Of a stretch of DNA of 64,000 bases, positions 58,301 to 64,000 are shown piece by piece. Below the pieces are notes generated by a model, which worked only from the letters and a program-made list of their open reading frames with translations, was not told the DNA's origin and did not search any database. Made by a program: the position numbers and the translations under genes. The DNA is from Mercurialis annua (taxonomy: Eukaryota; Streptophyta; Magnoliopsida; Malpighiales; Euphorbiaceae): NCBI RefSeq assembly GCF_937616625.2, contig NC_065570.1, forward strand, positions 25,258,046-25,322,045, given 5' to 3'. How positions within the stretch are numbered: the first letter of the stretch is position 1; each line of letters starts with the position of its first letter.

Positions 58301-61300
58301 CGCTAAAAATGCGAAACGTGTGGATTTGTTTCGTAACGTTTGGCTTAAATAGCTAAAAAGGTGAAACGTCTGGATTTGTTTCGTAACGTTTTTAACGTTT
58401 GGCTTAAATCTCAAAAAAGGTGAAATGCTTGGATTTGTTTTGTAACGTTTGTAAACTTTTGGCTAAAATCGCTAAAAAGGTAAAAATTTTGGATTTGTTT
58501 CGTAACGTGTGTAAACGTTTGGCTTAATCCGCTAAAAAGATGAAACGTTTGGATTTGTTTCATAACGTCTGTAAACGTTTGGCTTATATTGCTATAAAGG
58601 TAAAACGTTTGGTTTTGTTTCGTAACGTTTGTAAATGTTTGGCTTAAATCGCTAAAAAGGTGAAACGTTTGGATTTGTTTTGTAACGTTTGTAAACGTTT
58701 GTTTTAAATCGCTAAAAAGATTAAACGTATTGATTTGTTTTGTAATGTTTGTAAACGTTTGGCTTAAATTGTTAAAAAGGATTTCGTAACGTATTAAACG
58801 TTTGGATTAGTTTCGTAACGTTTGTAAATGTTTGGCTTAAATCGTTAAAAAGATGAAACATTTGGATTTGTTTCGTAATGTTTGTAAACGTTTAGTTTAA
58901 ATCGCTAAAAAGGTGAAATGTTTGGCTTAAATCGCTAAAAAGGTTAAACGTTTGGATTTGTTTCGTAACTTTTGTAAACGTTTGGCTTAATTTGCTAAAG
59001 AGGGGAAATATTTGGATTTAAATTGCTAAAAAGGTGAAACGTTTGGATTTGTTTCGTAACGTTTGTAAACGTTTGGCTGAAATCGTTAAAAAGGTGAAAC
59101 ATTTGGATTTGTTTTGTAACGTTTGTAAACGTTTGGTTTAAATCGCTAAATAGGTGAAACATTTGGTTTTGTTTCGTAACGTTTGTAAACGTTTGGTTTA
59201 AATTGCTAAAAAGGGGAAACGCATGGATTTGTTTCATAGCGTTTGAAAACATTTGGCTAAAATCGCTAAAGAGGCGAAACGTTTAGATTTGTTTCGTAAC
59301 GTTTGTAAAGGTTCGGCTTAAATAGCAAAAAACGTGAAACATTTGGTTTTGTTTCATAACGTTTGTAAACGTTTGATCTTGTTTCGTAACGTTTATAAAC
59401 GTTTGGCTTAAATCGCTAAAAAGGTGAAACGTTTGAATTTGTTTCGTAAAGTTTGTAAACGTTTGGCTTAAATTGCTAAAAATGTGAAAAGTTTTTGTTT
59501 ATTCCGTAATGTTTGTAAACGTTTGGATTTGTTTCGCAACATTTCTAAATATTTGCCTTAAATCGCTAAAAATGTGAAACGTTTGGATTTGTATCGCAAC
59601 GTTTGTAAACGCTTCGATTAAACCGCTAAAATGGGGAAACGTTTGGATTTGTTTCGTAACATTTGTAAACGTTTGGATTTGTTTCGTAGCGTTTGGTTTT
59701 GTTTCATAACGTTTATAAACGTTTGGCTTAAATTGCTAACATAGGAAATTGTTTAGATTTGTTTCGTAACGTTTATAAACGTTTGGCTTAAATTGCTAAA
59801 AATGTGAAATCTTTGGTTTTGTTCCTTAACGTTAGTAAATTTTTGGCTTGAATCGCTAAAAATATGAAACGTTTGGATTTTTTTCAAAACGTTTTAAATG
59901 TTTTGTTTTGTTTTTTAACGTTTGGCTTAAATCGTTAAAAATGTGAAACTTTTGGATTTGTTTCGTAACGTTTGTAAACGTTTGGCTTATATCGCAAAAA
60001 TGGGGGAACATTTGGATTTGTTTCGTAACGATTGTAAATATTTGTCCTAAATAGCTAAAAAGGTATACATTTGAAGTTTTTTTGTAACGTTTGTAAATGT
60101 TTGACTTAAATTGTAAAATGGCCAAACGTTTGGATTTTTTTCGTAACATTTGTAAATGTTTGGCTTAAATCGCTAAAAAGATGAAACATTTGGATTTGTT
60201 TCGTAACGTTTGTAAACGTTTGGCTTCAATTGCTAAAAAGGTGAAACGTTTGGATTTTTTTTGAAATGTTTGTAAATGTTTGGCTTATATTGCTAAAAAG
60301 GTGAAACGCTTGGATTTGTTTCGTATCGTTTGTAAACGTTTGGCTTGAAATGCTAAAAAGGGTGAAATGCTTGGATTTGTTTCGTAATATTTTTAAACGT
60401 TTAGCTTAAATTGCTAAAAAGGAAATATGTTTAGAGTCTTTTCTAAACGTTTGGCTTAAATCGCTAAAATGGGGAAAAGTTTGGATTTGTTTCGTAATGT
60501 TGGTAAATGTTTGGCTTATATTGCTAAAAAGGTGAAACACTTGGATTTGTTTCGTAACGTTTGTAAACGTTTGGCTTTGTTTCGTAACGTTTTTAAACGT
60601 TTGGCTTAAATTGCTAAAAATGTGAAACGTTTCTATTTGTTTCGTAACGTTTTAAATGTTTGGTTTTGTTTCGTATCGTTTGTAAAAGTTTTGCTTAAAT
60701 CGCTAAAATGGTGAAACGCTTGGATTTGTTTTCTAAAGTTTGTAAACGTTTGGCTTAAATCGCTAAAATGGGAAAACGTTTGGATTTGTTTTATTACGTT
60801 TGTAAACGTTTGACTTAAATCGCTAAAAAGATGGAACGTTTGGATTTGTTTCGTAACGTTTGTAAATGTATGGCTAAAATTGCTAAAAAGGTGAAACGCT
60901 TGGATTTGTTGTAACGTTTTAAACGTTTGGCTTATATCGCTAAAAAGGTGAAACGTTTGTTTTTGTTCCGTAATGTTTGTAAACGTTTGACTTAAATCGC
61001 AAAAAAGGTGAAACGTTTGGTTTAATTTCAAAACGTTAGTCTTAAATCGCTAAAGTAGGAAAACATTTGGATTTGTTTCGTAACATTTGTTAACGTTTGG
61101 CTTAAATCGCTAAAAAGATGTAACGTTTGGATTTGTTTCGTAATGTTTACAAACTTTTATAACGTTTATAAATGTTTGTAAATCGCTAAAGAGGTGAAAC
61201 GTTTGGATTTGTTTCGTAACGTTTGTAAACTTTTGGCTTAAATCGCTAAAATGGGGAAACGTTTGGATTTGTTTCGTAATGTTTGTAAACATTTGGCTTC

Positions 61301-64000
61301 ATTCCCTAAAAAGGTGAAACGTTTGGATTTGTTTCGCAGCGTTTCTAAACGTTTGGCTTTAATTACTAAAAATGTGAAAAGTTTGTTTTTGTTCTGTAAT
61401 GTTTTTAAACCTTTGGATTTGCTTCGTAACGTTTGTAAATATTTGTAAACGTTTGGTTTAAATCGCTAAAAAGGTGAAACGTTTGGATTTGTTTCGTAAC
61501 GTTTGTAAACTTTTGGCTTAAATCGCTAAAATGGGGAAAAGTTTGGATTTGTTTCGTAACGTTTGTAAACATTTATATTTGTTTTGTAACGTTTGTAAAC
61601 GTTTGGCTTAAATCGCTAAAAAGGTGAAACATATGGATTTGTTTCGAAACATTTTAAACGTTTGGCTTAAATCGCTAAAATGGGGAAACATTTGGATTTG
61701 TTTCGTAACGTTTGTAAACGTTTGACTTAAATCGCTAAAAAGGTGAAACGTCTGGATTTGTTTCGTAACATTTGTAAATGTTTGACTTATATTGCTAAAA
61801 AGGTGAAACACTTGGATTTGTTTCATAGCGTTTGTAAACGTTTGGCTTAAATTGCTAAAAAGGGGAAACATTTGGATATGTTTCATAGCGTTTGTAAACG
61901 TTTGGCTTCAATCTCAGAAAAGGGGAAACGTTTGGATTTGTTTCATATCGTTTGTAAACATTTGGCTTAAATAACTCAAATGGGAAAACGTTTGGATTTG
62001 TTTCATAACATTTGTAAACGTTTGGCTTAAATCGCTAAAAAGATGAAATGTTTGGATTTGTTTCGTAACGTTTGTAAACGTTTGGTTTAAATCTCTTAAA
62101 TGGGGAAACATTTAAATATTTGGATTTGTTTCGTAACGTTTGTAAACGTTTGGTTTTATTTCGTAATGTTTAAAAACATATGGCTTAAATTGCTAAAATG
62201 GGGAAACGTTGGATTTGTTTCTTAATGTTTGTAAATGTTTGGCTTCATTCGCTAAAAACGGGAAACGTTTGGATTTGTTTCGTAACGTTTACAAACATTT
62301 GGCTTAAATTGCTAAAAATGTGAAAAGTTTGTTTTTGATATGTTATGTTTGTAAACGTTTGGATTTGTTTCGTAATGTTTGTCAATGTTTGTAAACGTTT
62401 GGCTTAAATCGCTAAAAAGGTGAAACGTTTAAATTTGTTTCGTCACGTTTGTAAACTTTTGGCTTAAATTGCTAAAAATGAGAAACATTTGGATTTATTT
62501 CGTAATGTTTGTAACCGTTTGGCTTCATTTGCTAAAAATGTGAAACGTTTGGATTTGTTTCGTAACGTTTATAAACGTTTCGCTCAAATTGCTAAAAATG
62601 TGAAAAGTTTGTTTTTGTTCTATAATGTTTGTAAACATTTGGATTTGTTTCGTAACGTTTGTAAATGTTGGTAAACGTTTGGCTTAAATCGCTAAAAAGG
62701 TGAAACGTTTGGATTTGTTTTGTAACGACTGTAAACTTTTGGCTTATATCGCTAAAATGGGGAAACGTTTGGATTTGTTTCGTAACGTTTGTAAAAGTTT
62801 GGATTTGTTTTCTAATGTTTGTAAACGATTGGTTTTGTTTCGTAATATTTCTAAACGTTTGGCTTAAATCGCTAAAAGCTAAAATGGGAAACGTTTGGAT
62901 TTGTTTCGTAATGTTTGTAAACGTTTGGCTTAAATCGCTAAAAAGGTGAAACATTTGGATTTGTTTCGTATGATTCGTAAACGTTTAGCTTAAACTGCTA
63001 AAAATATGAAACATTTGTTTTTGTTCCGTAATGTTTGTAAATGTTTGGATATATTTCGTATCATTTTAATGATTTGGCTTATATCGCTAAAAAGTTTAAA
63101 CGTTTGGTTTTGTTTCATAACGTTTGTAAACGTTTGACTTAAATTACTAAAAAGGGGAAACACTTGGATTTGTTTCGTAACGTTTGTAAACGTTTGGCTT
63201 AAATCGCTTAAAAGGGGAAACGTATGGATTTGTTTCGTAACGTTTGTAAACAAACGTTCGGCTTAAATCGCTAAAAAGATGAAATGTTTGGATTTGTTTT
63301 GTAACGTCTGTAAACGTTTGGCTTAAATCGCTAAAAAGGTGAAACGTTTGGTTTAATTTAAAATAGGTTGGCTAATATCGCTAAAATGGGAAAACGTTTG
63401 GATTTGTTTCTTAACGTTTGTAAACGTTAGCCTTAAATCGCTAAAAAGGTAAAACGTTTAGATTTGTTTCGTAACGCTTTACACTTTTGGCTTAAATCAA
63501 TAAAATGGGGAAACATTTGGATTTGTTTCATAACGTTTATAAACATTTGGATTTGTTTCGTAACGTTTGTAAACATTTGGTTTATTTTCGTAACGTTTAT
63601 AAACGTTTGTCTTAAATCGCTAAAATGGGGAAATGTTTGGATTTATTTCATAATGTTTGTAAAAGTTTGGCTTAAATTGCTTAAAATGTGAAAAGCTATT
63701 TTTATTCCGTAATGTTATTTAACATTTAGATTTGTTTCATAACGTTTCTAAACGTTTGGCTTAAATCTCTAAAAATGTGATACGTTTGGATTTTTATCGC
63801 AACATTTGTAAACTTTGGCATAAATCGCTAAAATTTGGAAAGAGTTTGGATTTGTTTCGTAACATTTGTAAACGTTTGGATTTGTTTCGGAAGGTTTGGT
63901 TTTGTTTCGTAACGTTTATAAACGTTTGGTTTAAATTGCTAAAATGGGGAAACGTTTGGATTTGTTTCGTAACGTTTGTAAACGTTTGGCTTAAAATGCT

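Larger units (their letters stand above)
49421..64000 (+). repeat. Sat2 60-bp satellite array (main)
   Basis: About 240 tandem units of 60 bp with the same six decamers as at 44733, open at the right window edge. In long stretches (53041-53340, 56041-56700) the units stay exactly in register with 60. Common variants are ATTGCT for ATCGCT, AATGTTT for AACGTTT, ATGGGG for AAGGTG, and CGCTTGG for CGTTTGG. Short units of about 29-30 bp occur (GTTTCGTAACGTTTTAAACG, or GTTTGGATTTGTTTCGTAAC joins). The minus strand is open over long runs (up to 291 codons at 52693-53568) as a 20-residue repeat around KQIQTFHLFSDLSQTFTNVT. No promoter, unique end domain or codon bias supports a gene. Confidence 0.97.

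Noticed and set aside
1..64000. CRISPR-like regular repeats
   Set aside because: Whole units are tandem copies with no unique spacers, and the context is plant chromosomal DNA.
44733..64000. CENP-B-box-like site around TTCGTAACG in Sat2
   Set aside because: TTCG is present but the required spaced A and CGGG core are missing.

Overview
This window is repetitive DNA from a nuclear plant chromosome, most likely a flowering plant. The evidence is two tandem satellite families plus plant-type LTR retrotransposons with initiator-Met tRNA primer-binding sites. I cannot name the species. I see no intact host gene, RNA gene or CRISPR array. About 47 kb of the 64 kb (roughly 73%) is satellite, and the rest is mobile-element sequence.

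Layout. Positions 1-39387 are a 99-bp satellite (Sat1). It runs in five tracts: forward 1-7056, forward 15937-25544, reverse 25545-33487, forward 33488-36979 and reverse 36980-39387. A complete but coding-dead Ty1/copia-type element (7057-15936, 5-bp target duplication ACATA) splits the first forward array. Positions 39388-44732 are a graveyard of retroelement pieces: a Ty3/gypsy-type polyprotein tail, its LTR and primer site, a broken gag gene, a DUF1985-like fragment fused in frame to it, and a truncated LTR on the minus strand. Positions 44733-46531 are an island of a second, 60-bp satellite (Sat2). Positions 46532-49420 hold another copy of the minus-strand LTR family and a truncated LTR of a third family. 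Sat2 then fills 49421-64000.

Sat1 monomers carry an imperfect dyad (CCTAAcCATGcTTAGG), an MluI-type ACGCGT site, and a recurrent 147-bp variant made by a 48-bp internal duplication. Sat2 monomers look like six decamers, several beginning GTTT, and carry the near-perfect dyad AACGTTT-GT-AAACGTT. Both periods (99 and 60) are multiples of three, as is the 48-bp extra block. That explains the many open reading frames with 33- or 20-residue repeats; I do not regard them as genes.

How it fits together. The arrays show turnover at several scales: half-monomers, tandem duplications of about 0.96, 2.5 and 2.87 kb, and orientation switches, one a fold-back hairpin and one with microhomology. The best leads are the young LTRs around a long-dead pol (movement in trans), the gag-DUF1985 chimera, the dyads and helically phased decamers as possible centromere or heterochromatin features, and the junction of two satellites marked by a cluster of retroelement fragments.
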